Below are positions 1-12,640 of a DNA stretch of 64,000 nucleotides, piece after piece. The number at the start of each line of letters is the position of its first letter. Within the stretch, counting starts at the first letter, position 1. The DNA is taken from assembly GCA_027627225.1 (NCBI GenBank), contig CM051025.1, positions 73,959,474-74,023,473 on the forward strand, read 5' to 3'. Made by a program: the position numbers and the translations under genes. Below the pieces are notes generated by a model. It did no database searches. It was not told the DNA's origin and worked only from the letters and a program-made list of their open reading frames with translations. Source of the DNA: Congeria kusceri (taxonomy: Eukaryota; Mollusca; Bivalvia; Myida; Dreissenidae).

Positions 1-848
1 AACGATCGTAGGTGCTTTACCTATAAAGTTATTGTTGCGATTATTTTAGGGTCCTTTAAGAGGAATGATTATCGGTGGATTCAACACAGACAGTCAGATA
101 CCCAGTCGCTACAGTTTGTCACACTTATTGTCAGACTCGCCAATATTATACGGTCACACAAACATATTAATCAAAATAACCATCAGAAAACAATGAGAAA
201 AGCTACTGCTGAATAACAATTAATGTCACTGACATAAAGGTTGAAGCGAAATTAACATTGTTTATGATAAATGTTAAATAATGATATATCTGCTGAGAAA
301 TTAAATGGAATTTAAAGTATTTAAATGTAACTAAATAATATGTAAGCAGGAACATTCAGACGGCTGAATAAACCAATGAATTTAATTAATTGCTGTACCT
401 CAGAGAAACTGCAACTTCGATCAACTGAATTGCATGAACTTAAAATTCCTTAAAGCAAAATTAAAAATAATATACATAATGAACACACCAATGATACTTT
501 CACATGTCTCACATTTTACTAGCTTTTAACATAGAAAAGGCATTTGTTATATAACAACTTAATATAAAAATGAAATGTGGATTTATATTAAATATGCCTT
601 TGGATCACTTCCCGTATCAGGCATTTGTAATTTTGCCTTCTTTCAGTTTTTGTTTTCAGTTTCATGTTCGGTTAAAACATCGCATGCATTTTAATAAAAC
701 ATACCGAATTCATTAATATTTTGGAAGTATGTACATTTCTGTGTACTGGTTTAAATTAGTTATCGTGAAAGCATTATTTATTTTACCGTCACGTGTTGTC
801 GTCTGATGACAAACTCTCACCCGTTGAAAGATAGAAAGATATGTTCAA

Positions 849-1753
849 CTAGAACTCCGCGAATCGGATGTGTCGCCTGATGGGGCATAACTCAAGTACG
901 ATAAGAGCAATAATGCCGAAAACCAAACTTAACCTTATTTTTTTGCCTACTAAAACTCCCCTAAAAGTTCATAACGATTGTACAAAAACTTATTGTCAGC
1001 ACAGGCCTTATTTTATTTGGGGCGCAACCTAATTAAGATAAGAGCAATTATGGCGAAAAAGAAACGTGACCTTTCTTTTATGCCTTCTAACACTTCCTTT
1101 AAGTTTCATAATGAATGCACAAAAACTTATCAAGTTATTGTCTGCACAAGCCTTATTTGAGCTATTTTTTAAGCGGCATAACTCAAGTACGATAAGAGCA
1201 ATGATGCCGACAACCGAACTTAACCTTCCTGTTATGCCTACTAACACTTCCCTTAAGTTTCATAATAATTGCACAATATCCTCTCAAATTCTTGTCTGTA
1301 CAATACTTATTTGAACTGTTTTTTTAAAAGGGGCATAACCCAAGTACGATAAGAGCAAATATGCCGAAAATCAAACTTAACTTTCATAAAGATTGCACAA
1401 AAGCCTCATTTGAACTTATTTTTGTATAAATGGACAACAGCAATCATGTCGAAAATCGAACTTAACCTTCCTTTTTTTGCCTACTAACACTTTCCTTAAG
1501 TTTTATTATTATTGCATAAAAAAACTTCTTAAGTTATGATCTGCACAAGCCTTATTTGAACTATTTTTTAAAGTGGGCATAGCTCTAGTACGATAAAAAC
1601 AAACTTAACATTCATTTTATGCCTACTAACACGTCCCTATAATTTCATAATGATTGCACAGAAACATCTCAAGTTATTGTCTGCACAAACTGAAGGGGGC
1701 GCCGCAGGACGCCGCCAAAAGTAACCCCTATATATCGCCTTTTCAGGCGACAC
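849..1753 (-). mobile_element. Non-autonomous repeat element, family with TGTCGCCTGA ends, copy 1
   Basis: The left end (CTAGAACTCCGCGAATCGG, then TGTCGCCTGA) and the right end (TCAGGCGACA near 1743-1752) match in reverse the ends of the element at 6239-7079, so these are two inverted copies of one family. The interior has about five degenerate units of roughly 150 bp, starting near 887, 1022, 1178, 1332 and 1577, each around GCATAACTCAAGTACGATAA. The end near 1684-1735 is GC-rich. Unit B lacks it: the flanking sequence is nearly continuous at about 30050-30065. It has no coding capacity; the small open frames in it are repeat-derived. Confidence 0.75.
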
Positions 1754-3192
1754 CAAAACCATATTGAATCCATTGTTTGTTTTCTGGAAAATACACAGGA
1801 AGCTTTTAATTATGTTTTATGCATAAATAAAAACCGATACTAACATAACACTGTCCTACTATCTCAGCTCGGGAAATGTGTTAGAAAGCTTGTAGATATA
1901 CTCATAGATAATGAATTTACTGGATGAAAATCTTATTTGTAAATTGGAGTGGTATGCCCTGTACACGTATCCACATTGTACAGAATTATCTTTAAGATAT
2001 GTATAACCATAACTTATCAGAGTTTTAATCGCTAACTGAATGAAAACAACGAGCAAATTGATGAATCAGATATACTTGATCTGCCGACATCTTTCTGTCA
2101 ATGTGTTGATTGACTATTAATGTACGTTTGCAACTCAGACGTATTTTGCAAGTTCATGTGTGCTCAAAGAGTAGGATGGACCAGGGTCATCACAAGTTCT
2201 TGGGTTAATGCAGTTGCATGTACCCCGCGCAGTGAATATAGAATACGTTGTTGTAACTGATCCACTACTATAAACTGGGAAATATCTTACTTATTTGCTG
2301 ATGCATTACTGTCTATATGCGTATATCTTTGGAAAAACTTGTAAGAAACTCAAAAATTCATACTAATGCAAAACGTACGCATCGTGGTATTCGTTGAATA
2401 GTTATGTTAAGCACAACTGTTAAAAATATTTGCGAAAACTGACATGACATATCGCATCAACAAATTACATTCAGTTTGTTAAACCATTTATGAATATCTT
2501 GAGTGAATTTAGTACATTCAAATAAGCATTTGTACATTACATGAAAAAGCTCTGTTATTTATATATTTGCAGAAATAGGGTAGATTAAACGAGTGACTCA
2601 GCGCTAATACTTCAACTGTTATCAATAACTGCTCAGTATAGCACTAACCCAGCAATTATAAACATTTCCAGTTTTTGCCGCTACAAGCTTACCCTCGACC
2701 AGAACCTATTATTACATAAATAATGTCCATCCACAGTGCTTCCCACACGCTTCACAAACTTTACAACGTGCTATTGTGTGCAAGCTTACTATATTAACAG
2801 TGTAACATGTGCTAAACACATTATTAATTTGCATATCATTCACATAAGTGCAAACGCCTATTTAGACGTTTTGAGATCTGACAGATCGACGGGAGTGAAT
2901 GTGTATACATGTATTTGCATTCTGCGCACGTCCATTCATAAAACTGTATGCGACTTTATTAACGGATTTCTTTCCGTACAGCATTTTATAGAAATCATTG
3001 GATAACATAAAATATGACACACCAATTACAAATGGTTTAGTTCGTTTATACAATTATGATAAAACTCGATTAGAAATGTATAGTTATATTATTATAATGT
3101 ATGCAATAAAATGAAATAATTTAGAAGAGTGTAAAATACTATTTCATTATTTCATTTTACAATAACATAGTGTTAAAGAAAATGATTTTCGA

Positions 3193-3345
3193 TTTATTGT
3201 TGCTTATCAGCCAATAAACAACGATTTGGAGGTCTTAAGCGTAGGAATTAAACCACTCAGGCGATAGCCTGAGTTGTTTAATAACCACGCTTCAGAACGA
3301 CAAAGAGTTGTTATTGGCCGATAAACAACGATAACGCGAAAAGTT
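3193..3345. mobile_element. Short palindromic MITE
   Basis: The two ends are inverted copies: the left end contains the motif ending AATAAACAACGATTTGG, and the right end carries GGCCGATAAACAACGATAAC in the opposite sense. The middle holds a second palindrome, CTCAGGCGATAGCCTGAG. One-ended relatives occur at about 14500-14580 and 17131-17165. No coding sequence. Confidence 0.65.
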
Positions 3346-5648
3346 TTACCTTCAAGGCATTGCAGCTCGTCATCTTGGTCCAAATTTAATGTTAGCATCC
3401 AAAGTATTTATTTTATCCTTTGCACTTTATTCATCCCAGCATATTACACTTGTTGTTTAATGTTGATATGAACAGTAGTCTCACTTTGTCTACATAATTG
3501 TTGTATTGCCCGTTCTTCAATTCCAAAATAGAACAAGAATTCAGTGTACCCTTCAGTAATAACTTGTGTTCATTAAGCACACAATTATATTGTTTTGTGT
3601 ATATTAAGTTTTTATATCCAGTAGCCACTCTTAAGTATTCAAGTATCCAATGTGTGTTCTTGTAAGTAGTGTTCGGCGTTTTATTCTCCGCCATCTAGTT
3701 TTCTTCAAATTCTTGAACGGCTTTTAATCCAATTGTGTTGTTAAGTCCGAATTATTAATACAGAAAACGCGTATAAGTATTCAATTTCAGAACACTCCTT
3801 ACAATACATCTTTTGTTGTGTTACATTCTAACGCGCATCTACGAGTTTAATCAGGTTAAATTGCTTGCGAAAACACATGTGCGTTTGATTGTCGTGACTG
3901 TGTTAACTATTGTTTACATAACACCTATGCACACGCTATTTTTAGCAAACTGAATTTCGATGAACTGAATGCGCTTTCACTTTCAATATGTACTTTTATC
4001 ATAAATATATGTAAAGCTAGCAGTGTGTGTTTCTCGATTTAAAAGCTGACCATTATTCAACGACTATGTGTATCCAATTGTATTTAAACTTAAATAAATT
4101 TAACAACACAGATTATGCGTTGTCTATGAATATACTGCTCAGCATAGTAGACTGTCGTACTGTAAACACGCTGCCATGATAATGCCTTGAGTAAAAAAAA
4201 AATGTGCGATTTAAGTTGCTTAACTAGATCTAATCCACGGCACATTAGATCGTAATCCAAGATGGCGGTGGAATGTTTATTACTAATCCCGATTACTAAG
4301 CATTATAGAGAAAATAGTGCGGACGTAATATTGTAAATATCGTGTTGAAAATCCCCTAAATTAAAATCAAATGTAAAGAATATTCAAATAGCATTTAAAT
4401 AAAAAGAAAATGTGTTTGTTTTCGGTGTGACAACGCGTGATATCGTCACCGGAAAGGGAGACAATATACATATTTTTACGAGCGCTTGATAAAAACAAGG
4501 TTTATTGACATGTCCAATGGAACAAGGTTTATTGACATTTCCAATGCATCGAACGGCAAGTGAGAAGAGCATTAAGGGCACATCGAATTGTGTTTGTACT
4601 GGTAACGGAGGAACATTGCCCGGGTGCAAGTATGTTAAGTATTTAGACCTGCCGTCCATAACAATTCAATCAACATTAAGTGTGCGCTTGGTTAATCCGT
4701 ATTGCAGTGGACCATGACAGACGTTTCCGCTCTGTCGCATAGCATATTATTATAACCGAAGAAAACACACACTGTATGTCTTTAGTTGTATGGTTTGTTC
4801 ATTAGGAATTTAGACATGATTTGTGCACTTGATATATCCATGATTATGCAATCACATTCTTATTGTGTTTCGGAAAATGCATTTTAAATGTGATCAATTT
4901 TCGCATCTGTTCTTAGTATATATCTCGCATTGATATAAACAATAATAATCTAATTAGAAAGACACTACACACTTTTCAAAATTCGGTGTTGAATAATTAT
5001 TATGATGCAGATATCGAACTGTACATTTCCATACCTTACCATTAAGATCATATCATCCATATCTCATAATAACACGATGTGTTCTAGCCTTATCAATTTG
5101 TAGGTAGCCGTATGGCAGCGTGTGCATTTGTACAAGATGATCGCAATCCTACTAGATAGGTTCATTACTGGCATCAAATGATAATGACACACGTAACAAT
5201 TGTATAAAATACATGTAATTTTACTCGTCGCTAATACTAAGTGTAACAAGTGTAAAGATAATACAGAAAATAGAGCATGGACATTCCAATGACGGACATA
5301 ACTAAAATAAATAATTTTAACAATTTCAATTCTGTATTAATAATCGTCGTTAGAACAACATGTAAATTGTCCTGTAAAAGACAGTTGCATGTGTCACATT
5401 AACAGAAACTGTAGGAGCATGCTGAGTGCATCAAAACACATGGGCAGCAGGGATTATTTATTTATCATTGATGAGAAGTGGTGTTCAGTGCGCTATGCGT
5501 TCCAAGTATCCAAGACGTAATGAAACATTAACGTACTGCTTTATTCATTAATATTTTGAATTTTCGGAGAACCGTTTTGGAAACATCGATTCTTAAGTTT
5601 CTAAACAAACGCCCAAGATTAAAGGGATGCAACGGGTAGCAAAGTTTT

Positions 5649-5706
5649 GTCGGGTCGAGTCGGGTATCTTTTTTCGGGTCGGGTTTGTGCTGGTCGGGTC
5701 GGGTAT
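5649..5706. repeat. GGGTC-rich simple repeat
   Basis: Six irregularly spaced CGGGTC/CGGGTA motifs stand out in an otherwise AT-rich region. Likely a degenerate microsatellite. Confidence 0.6.
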
Positions 5707-6238
5707 TTATATTAGTAAAAGTAAACATCAGATTTGAACCTCTGGTGGCTGTTCAGATGAGTAAACATTGTCTCTACTTTGAAGAATAGACGATTAATGA
5801 AATGATTCTTGTTTGTGACATGCTCACATATAGTTGTGGTGTCAAATTTGGTCATGCCTAGCAATTTTTAATCATTTTAATATATCTGCCACTCTCATTG
5901 CATTCGTATTACTTGACAAAGCGCATTAGGCAGCATCTATCAGTTTTACTGATACCCTCGTAATTAATTGTAATTTTAATACTGCTTACATCTAAATTGG
6001 ATCATAATTTGGCTAATTTGCAACATGATAAGAGCTACAAATATGTTGTGATCGGACATTATTTCTGTAATACTGTTAGAAAAGAACTATGAAGTTTGCA
6101 CTGTACCTGTTTCCTTAATAGTTATTTTTCACTGGACTTTTGTCATCAACATTGTTGTTTGTCAACGATAATTGTGGGCCGAATAGGGCCCAAATCATCC
6201 AGCTCTAGAGTATATTTTACCCCTAAATCTCATGTTTG

Positions 6239-7079
6239 TGTCGCCTGAAAAGGCGACATATAGGTGTTACTTTTGTCGGCGGCGGAGTCGGCGGCGGTGT
6301 CGGTATGGAGGTAGATATGTGTATGTAATGTAGGTAGATATCTCTCATTGAGGAAAAGTGCAATGCACAAGAACCGTTACTCTGCATCACATACTTTTGG
6401 ATTATTGCCCTTTGTGTATTTTCATACTTAATTTTTGTCCGGAGCATAACTCTAAGACTATGAAAGCTATCAACTTGAAACTTCATAGGTCGATAGATCT
6501 TTTTAAGGGAAAGTGCAGTGCACAAGAACCGTTACTCTGCACCTCATACTTTTGGAGTTTTTGCCCTTTGTTTATTTTCATACTTAATTTTTGTCTGGAG
6601 CATAACTCTAAGACTATGAAAGCTATCAACTTGAAACTTCATAGGTAGATAGATCTCGTTAAGGAAAATTGCAGTTCACAAGAATCGTTACTCTGCATCA
6701 CATACTTTTGGAGTTATTGCCCTTTGTTTATTTTCATACTTAATTTTTGTCCGGAGCATAACTCTAAGACTATGAAAGCTATCAACTTGAAACTTCATAC
6801 GTAGATAGATCTCATTGAGGAGATGTGCAGTGCACAAAAAACATTACTCTGCACCTCATACTTTCGGAGTTATTGCCCTTTGTAAATGTTCATACTTATT
6901 TTTATGTCGCATTTTTGGTTTAAATTAGTATTTTTTTGCAATTAACCAGAGTGCAGTGCTTTTGAAGATTTTAATAAATATGTTATAAAAAAAGTGAGCA
7001 TTCACCTAAAGTGCTTCTACATTTGGATTCAGGTAAGCTATCAGGCGTCAGGCGACACATCCGACTCGCGGAGTTCTAG
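6239..7079 (+). mobile_element. Non-autonomous repeat element, family with TGTCGCCTGA ends, copy 2
   Basis: It starts TGTCGCCTGAAAAGGCGACA followed by a GC-rich GGCGGCGG stretch, and ends with TCAGGCGACA, then the complement of CTAGAACTCCGCGAGTCGG. These are the inverted counterparts of the ends of copy 1 (849-1753). The middle holds four tandem units of about 155 bp (starting near 6357, 6512, 6667 and 6825), each with ACTCTGCA, CATACTTTTGGAG and GTTATTGCCCTTTG. Open frames at 6223-6525 and 6358-6648 are products of these repeats, not genes. Confidence 0.75.
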
Positions 7080-8705
7080 TTTCCTATTCATGACTTATTC
7101 TGAATAATAAGGAAACCAACAAAATTATCAAGTTAAAACTGAAGGGAAAAGATAAATGTATACATATTATATGCACAGGATATTTAATTTCTTAGAAATA
7201 AACTTTGAACAAATATTTGTTTTCAAAAAAAGTATTATCCTTTCGATAAATACAGATTCGTTCGATAGGTTATCTGCATAGGTTTTTTTGCAAAGGGTTT
7301 TCGTTAATAATTCAGCAAGAAATAATGCACGTGCTTCTTGTGTATGCATATATGCTTTATAAAGGTACTGATTCGTCATTCGAAGCGTGAATTTGACGGG
7401 GAAAATATATGACGCAGGAAAAGGAAAGGATAAATGCCGAATAACCACACTAACAACCGTCAACAGTTTTGTTCGCTGTTAAAATTTGATAATTTCTTTT
7501 CATGAACGATAAATTTAACATTTACTTAGGTTTCGTGATATAAATAACGATGCTCTAAGTTTAAATTCAGTCCCGTTAAAAGCCAATGCACTCTGCCACA
7601 CCTATTTCCTCAACTTGACTGTTTGAAACTACTTGGTTTACGACGTCCATTTAGCTGTTCAGTGCTGTTTGTTCAACGATGCACTGCAATATCCAAGAGC
7701 GCCAGCAAAATATTAGCTTTTATTTGTAAAAAAGAAATAAATATCAAATAAAAACACATATGCCCAATGGGTCTTGGTTTTATTAATTTGTTGAATATGG
7801 TTTTAGATTAAGACGAATTTTAAGAAAGATGACGATTATTGCAAAGGTTGAATTGCACTACATGTATTATTTTAATATCCGAAACTAAAAGCACGTCACC
7901 ATTTTGTCATTGTTCATTGCACAGCCGGTTTGGCATTTCCATTGCAACGATGCTTATATAATTTCTGACAACACCGAATCATCAAAGGTTGATACTGGTA
8001 AATAGCAAACGCTTTAATCGGGATTCAGAACTCTCGCCAGCCGCTAGGTTTATGTCGAAGTCACTAAAGAGAGTTCAATAACAACCAGTTCCCATGTAGA
8101 TAACGTTTAAAAAGGCCATGCGTTCTTCAAAAGCATCTGCCGGCGGTGTTACAACCATTGTTTGAAATATTAAATTACATTTCTGAGTCTGCTGACTTTA
8201 AAAGTGTATCTGAAATGATAACTGATGACAGATGAATCATTGTACTAGTTTTGCAGTCAATAGCAATTAAATATATCCTGAAGCGGGCGTTGGATTGACC
8301 GGCTGTTAAACTTTATGCTACGAAGTAAATTTAACATTAACGTGGAGTAATATTGAAAGAGATGGAATTAAGAGATATTATACTAAAATAAACAAGGACT
8401 TTTTTATAATGCAAAGTTAGAGTTGAATCAACTTTCAGTTCAGTATAGGGATGTGTGCGGTTAGTGTATGAAATATTATACTGAGCAGCTCAGCAACGGT
8501 TTGAAACATTAAACTGCGTTATAACTTAAATGTTGTTTGACATTAATTCAAAATTGTAAATGGTGTGAAAATGTTAAGTGTTTTTAGCGTTTATTATATT
8601 ATATATGCCGGTATTGTTGCTGATTATATATCGGATGCCGTGATATTGCTACATAATGGACTTTGGATAATTTAAATTCATGTGCCTATGGTGTTATATT
8701 TTAAA

Positions 8706-9090
8706 ATGGCGAATATAACAAGTGAAACAATGTTATTGACTTCATTACAAAATACGACCCAAGTGTATATCACGATAAATATGGAAGAAACAAACGAAAG
8801 TGCAACAAACGTTTACGTGATAGAATATTTGGAGAATGAAACGGCAATAAGCCCTATACAAAACTTATGGCACTTGACTATCAGTGATATTATTACACTG
8901 CCGCTCTACGCCCTTGTTTTCATTTTTGCGGTTGCCGGCAACTTGCTTGTCATTTTCACATTAGTACAGAATCTCTCCGTCAGCGACCTGCTCCTTGCAA
9001 TATTTTGTATGCCCTTCACCATCATACCAATTATGCTTCGCAATTTCGTCTTCGTGGAATTCATGTGCATATCCATTCGCTATTTACGAG
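8706..9090 (+). pseudogene. CCKR: Receptor first coding exon A (TM1-TM2), with 39-bp in-frame deletion
   Basis: The exon encodes 128 codons plus one base and ends at a GTAAGC donor (9091). The start is the ATG at 8706, which begins MANITSET exactly as in exon B. N-glycosylation sites include NIT and NTT near the N-terminus. TM1 is about residues 68-90 (ending NLLVIFTLVQN). Compared with exon B, 13 residues (NKRMRTVTNVFLL) are missing at the junction near 8969-8972. That removes the first intracellular loop and the start of TM2, so TM1 runs straight into LSVSDLLL. A glycine kept in B and C (NFVFGEFMC) is valine here. Frame and donor are intact, so it could still be spliced, but a receptor with this head is unlikely to fold normally. 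The open frame runs nine codons into the intron before a stop. Confidence 0.8.
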
Positions 9091-11225
9091 GTAAGCAGGC
9101 ACGTGTATCGATATGTTAATTGGAATCTTGACAGAAATTGAATTATTTATCATTTCTGTGGTTTATTTACTAAAAGGTAGTGTGATGGTTTCAATGATCT
9201 GAAATCAAAATAACAGAGAAAACAAAAGTTCATGTTATGATCTGAAATAAAAACGCATAAGACATCAAGCGTCATAACAACATTCAGAACGTATACAAAA
9301 CGCATTTTCGGATTGTTTAGAAATGACCTTTTGTTATTTTAATTTATCGAAGGAGGTTTATTTCATGTGGGGCGACTAATGCTCATGTATGCCAATGTTA
9401 TACTAGTACATGAATAAAACTCCCATTTGGAAAAAAAGACTTGACTACATTACAGTCTACATAGGCACATTTAACAATGAATTCTGCATATATTTGCTAA
9501 AAACAGCTTTACTTTAGACTCAGGTAATGTGTTGCTTTACATTAATATAACCGATTACCGCAAAATTAGTACGCATGTACTTGAATATTCGTGGTATTGG
9601 GATATCGATTGAATGCAATACAATAACTGCTTGCCTAAACAGGACTGTTGGAAATTAAGCAGTTAAATTGTTTTCTAGCATGCAACTTATTTTATTCGCG
9701 AGTCTGCCTAACAGAAGATTTACTAAATATTAAATTGAATATTACTCACTTCATATTATTTTAATCTAAATTAAGCATGTGTTGCATCCGTCTGTACAAC
9801 CGTATAATTGTCGTTCTGTATGTAAGTTTACTTTTTTGCATCTGGTTTTGTAAGTTCTAGAATCACAACATATTTGCGTATTTGAATACTTTGCACCTAC
9901 ATGCGATTGAAACATGTATACTTGAAATAGATAAACCGTGAAATATTTCGATAAAATCTCTATAAAACTGTTCATGAACAATGATTAAATTGTTAAATAC
10001 AGCGTGCAATATCGTGATGAAAACAGACACATACCACATATGCTCAATAATGTACATTTAGAATGAATGTGGGATGGGGATTTATTAGCAAACTATATTG
10101 GTATCGTTAACATTACATGAGGGATTTCACTTAAATAATACTATATTTCTTTATTTTTCCACCAACTAATTTAACATACGATCACGTTACGACCTACAAT
10201 ATATAGATGTTATTAAGAGAATTTCAATTCGGCGACAGTATAAAAATGTTTATCAGTGATAAACTGGTTCTGCATATCTGTGCTGTTCACAAAGAAACAA
10301 ACAATTCAGGTCCTCCGCTTTCACGTTGCTTCTCTATTATACATGTGTTGCTAAATTCCTTTAAGAAACTGTTAAAGACGTTCGCAACAATTTTTTTCTG
10401 TTTGTTTCCAACGACAGATTTTCTTAAAAAGGAGTAGGTTCGCTAACTGTCCATTTTCGCCCCAAAAAATGAAGAAACATAAATCCGAATGTTTTTCTAT
10501 TTTGTGTTTGTTTTTTATCATCCTTAACCTTTTAACGTTCTAAAAACACCAATTTAGTATGTTTAGGGCCTTAATTCTAAGACGTACGTGAATTTACACC
10601 ACTCTAGGGTTGGGCAAAATCGCCTTTTTTGCCAATTATTGATGTTTTATATGAAAAACGTACTATGAGCGCAGATTGGTACCACTATGCAAGATTTAAT
10701 TTTAAATTCTGAATGCAAAACTCAACAAAATGATAGAGATTACGCAGTGGCACAAGAATGCGCTAATATTTTAATTTTAACTGTCGTCAATAAATGCAAC
10801 GCACAAAGGACCACATATACCTAATTGACGTATAACGTGAACTTTAATTATAATCCATGTCAGTTACTTCCCTTTAAGAGAAAACGCTTTAAGAGAGCAC
10901 TAAAATATAAATCGTTTTCACGATGTTATCTCAAATAGCATATTTTTATTATACATGTTCAGGTTCGAGCACATCGGTCGCCAAAGCAATCGATGTAAAC
11001 ATATTACATGTACATCTTTATTTAGCCGAGTTGACAGTTGATATTTACCGAATATTTCATCAGGAATCAGTCAACGAAAACAAGTAATTGATCCTTAAAA
11101 CTATCTTTTATTAATCTTAAATCTAAACACTGTGTAAAAAGTATTAGAAACACTTTATTTTCAATATTGTATTCATTTAAAGAATGATCTCAATAAATGC
11201 ATATCCGGAATTTGTGCAACCGCAT

Positions 11226-11272
11226 AATAGTGTTTAAAATATAAGTATAATAGTGTTTAAAATATAAGTATA
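11226..11272. repeat. Perfect 23-24 bp tandem duplication
   Basis: AATAGTGTTTAAAATATAAG plus three to four further bases occurs twice in direct succession without mismatch. A recent slippage-type event. Confidence 0.85.
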
Positions 11273-11477
11273 CTATATGTAAACATTGGTGATTTTTAAA
11301 TAAATTAACTTGTTATAAAGTAAACAAAAATACAACATAATTTTATTTACACATTTCCATTTTATATATAATCTTTTCAAAAAGAAATCAATAAAAAAAA
11401 AACATCGTCTGCATCTAAACTCTATTTTTAGATCCTTAGAAATTCTCGACTTATTGATCCGCTTTAAACATGCTGAT

Positions 11478-11700
11478 GTGATAGCGCAGAGGTAGAGCGC
11501 TGGTGTAGCATGCTGGCGGATAGAGTTCAAATACGGTCCTTCTGATACAGATGTGGTGTTTGCTGGCTGCCGAATTACAATCTATAGGAATGCACCGTCA
11601 GTTTCTTCTGGCTCGACACAGGACACAGATGATCCCAACTATGTACCTCAAGCGTCAACTTCTAAGCATCAGTTCACTAGTCCACCGTCTGTGAGTGAAA
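11478..11700 (+). mobile_element. tRNA-derived SINE candidate
   Basis: The A-box-like TAGCGCAGAGGTAGAGC near 11490 and B-box-like AGTTCAAATAC near 11525 are spaced as in a tRNA. They are followed by non-tRNA sequence (TTTCTTCTGGCTCGACACAGG and on). The head does not pair well enough for a functional tRNA. The 3' limit is uncertain. Confidence 0.5.
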
Positions 11701-12523
11701 GTTTTAGATAAAGGTATAAACAAAGCACAAGTCTATTCTAAGAGTGGCTATCAATATATGAACTGATGGTTAATTATCCAAGTGCATTGAACATCGAGAG
11801 ACAAGAGAAAGGTGTTTAATTTCTCTTACATTTTATTGCTTTAAAGTACGAACGTTTATCCCTATTATTCTATGATCGTTTAAACAATTGCTGTGTTACC
11901 GCTGGGGGATTTTTTTGTCGCTAAAATATAACAAATGATGGCTGAATGATTCGCAATATGACACATTAAAATTAACTTTGGAATGATCATATGGCCGGCG
12001 TCATGCGATTTTGGGTCTTCGGGCAATTGTGAAGTAACGTCAAAAAAACGGGAAAAGTTTCGGTATTTTTCGTCAGTGCGCTTTTCCGTGGTTTTTGGAT
12101 AACCGTTTATAACGTTATAATTACACTAACATTAAGTCAACATGGACCAGTTCGAGGTAACATGATATTTTATAATCGGTTTTGTGTTATTTGAGTAGGC
12201 ATTTGTTATTATTTCGAGCTGTTTGTGCAAAATTCATGTGACTGGGAAATGTACGTCTGGCAATGAAAATAATTTTGATCACAATTCATGTTAGATCCAC
12301 GACAGCTAGATCTAAACAACGGTATCTTTATGTTTATTGAAAAATAATTTCATTCAAACGATGTACAGTTAAAGAAATGAATAAAAACAAAGTATTTCGG
12401 GTAAATGTTCTTTTGATAAAACGATGTCAGTATTTGTTTACATTGTTGCTATGTTACTCTTAGTCTCTCAAATATTGATTATTGGTTAAAAGTAAAATTA
12501 AGTCAGGAGTAGTTATTGACAGT

Positions 12524-12640
12524 TGGGATAGTCGATTGGTCTGAAGGGTGTGTTTTGTAAACTGCGTATCCGTGGTTCGAATCCGGGAACCGGTGTATTT
12601 TTTGTTGCGTTTTTTTTTTTTTCTTTTTTTTTCATCAACA
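12524..12640 (+). mobile_element. tRNA-like sequence (SINE head) with T-runs
   Basis: TAGTCGATTGG resembles an A box, and GTGGTTCGAATCCGGGAAC is a perfect B box with a paired arm. Long T-runs follow (12598-12632), as at an RNA polymerase III stop. Acceptor-stem pairing is poor, so a functional tRNA gene is unlikely. It lies in the first intron of the decayed transposase-like gene. Confidence 0.5.

Larger units (their letters stand above)
5625..7885. other. Insertion specific to unit A
   Basis: Unit B runs directly from the sequence matching 5555-5625 into the sequence matching 7885 onwards (junction near 33685). About 2.26 kb is therefore present only in unit A. It contains the repeat element at 6239-7079 and a GGGTC-rich stretch at 5649-5706. 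The remainder (5710-6235 and 7080-7885) is AT-rich and shows no gene or repeat I recognise. I found no terminal inverted repeats for the whole block, so it may be several events or a deletion in B. Confidence 0.7.

Noticed and set aside
6357..6900. CRISPR-like array
   Set aside because: Units of about 155 bp are wholly repeated with no unique spacers, in an animal genome.
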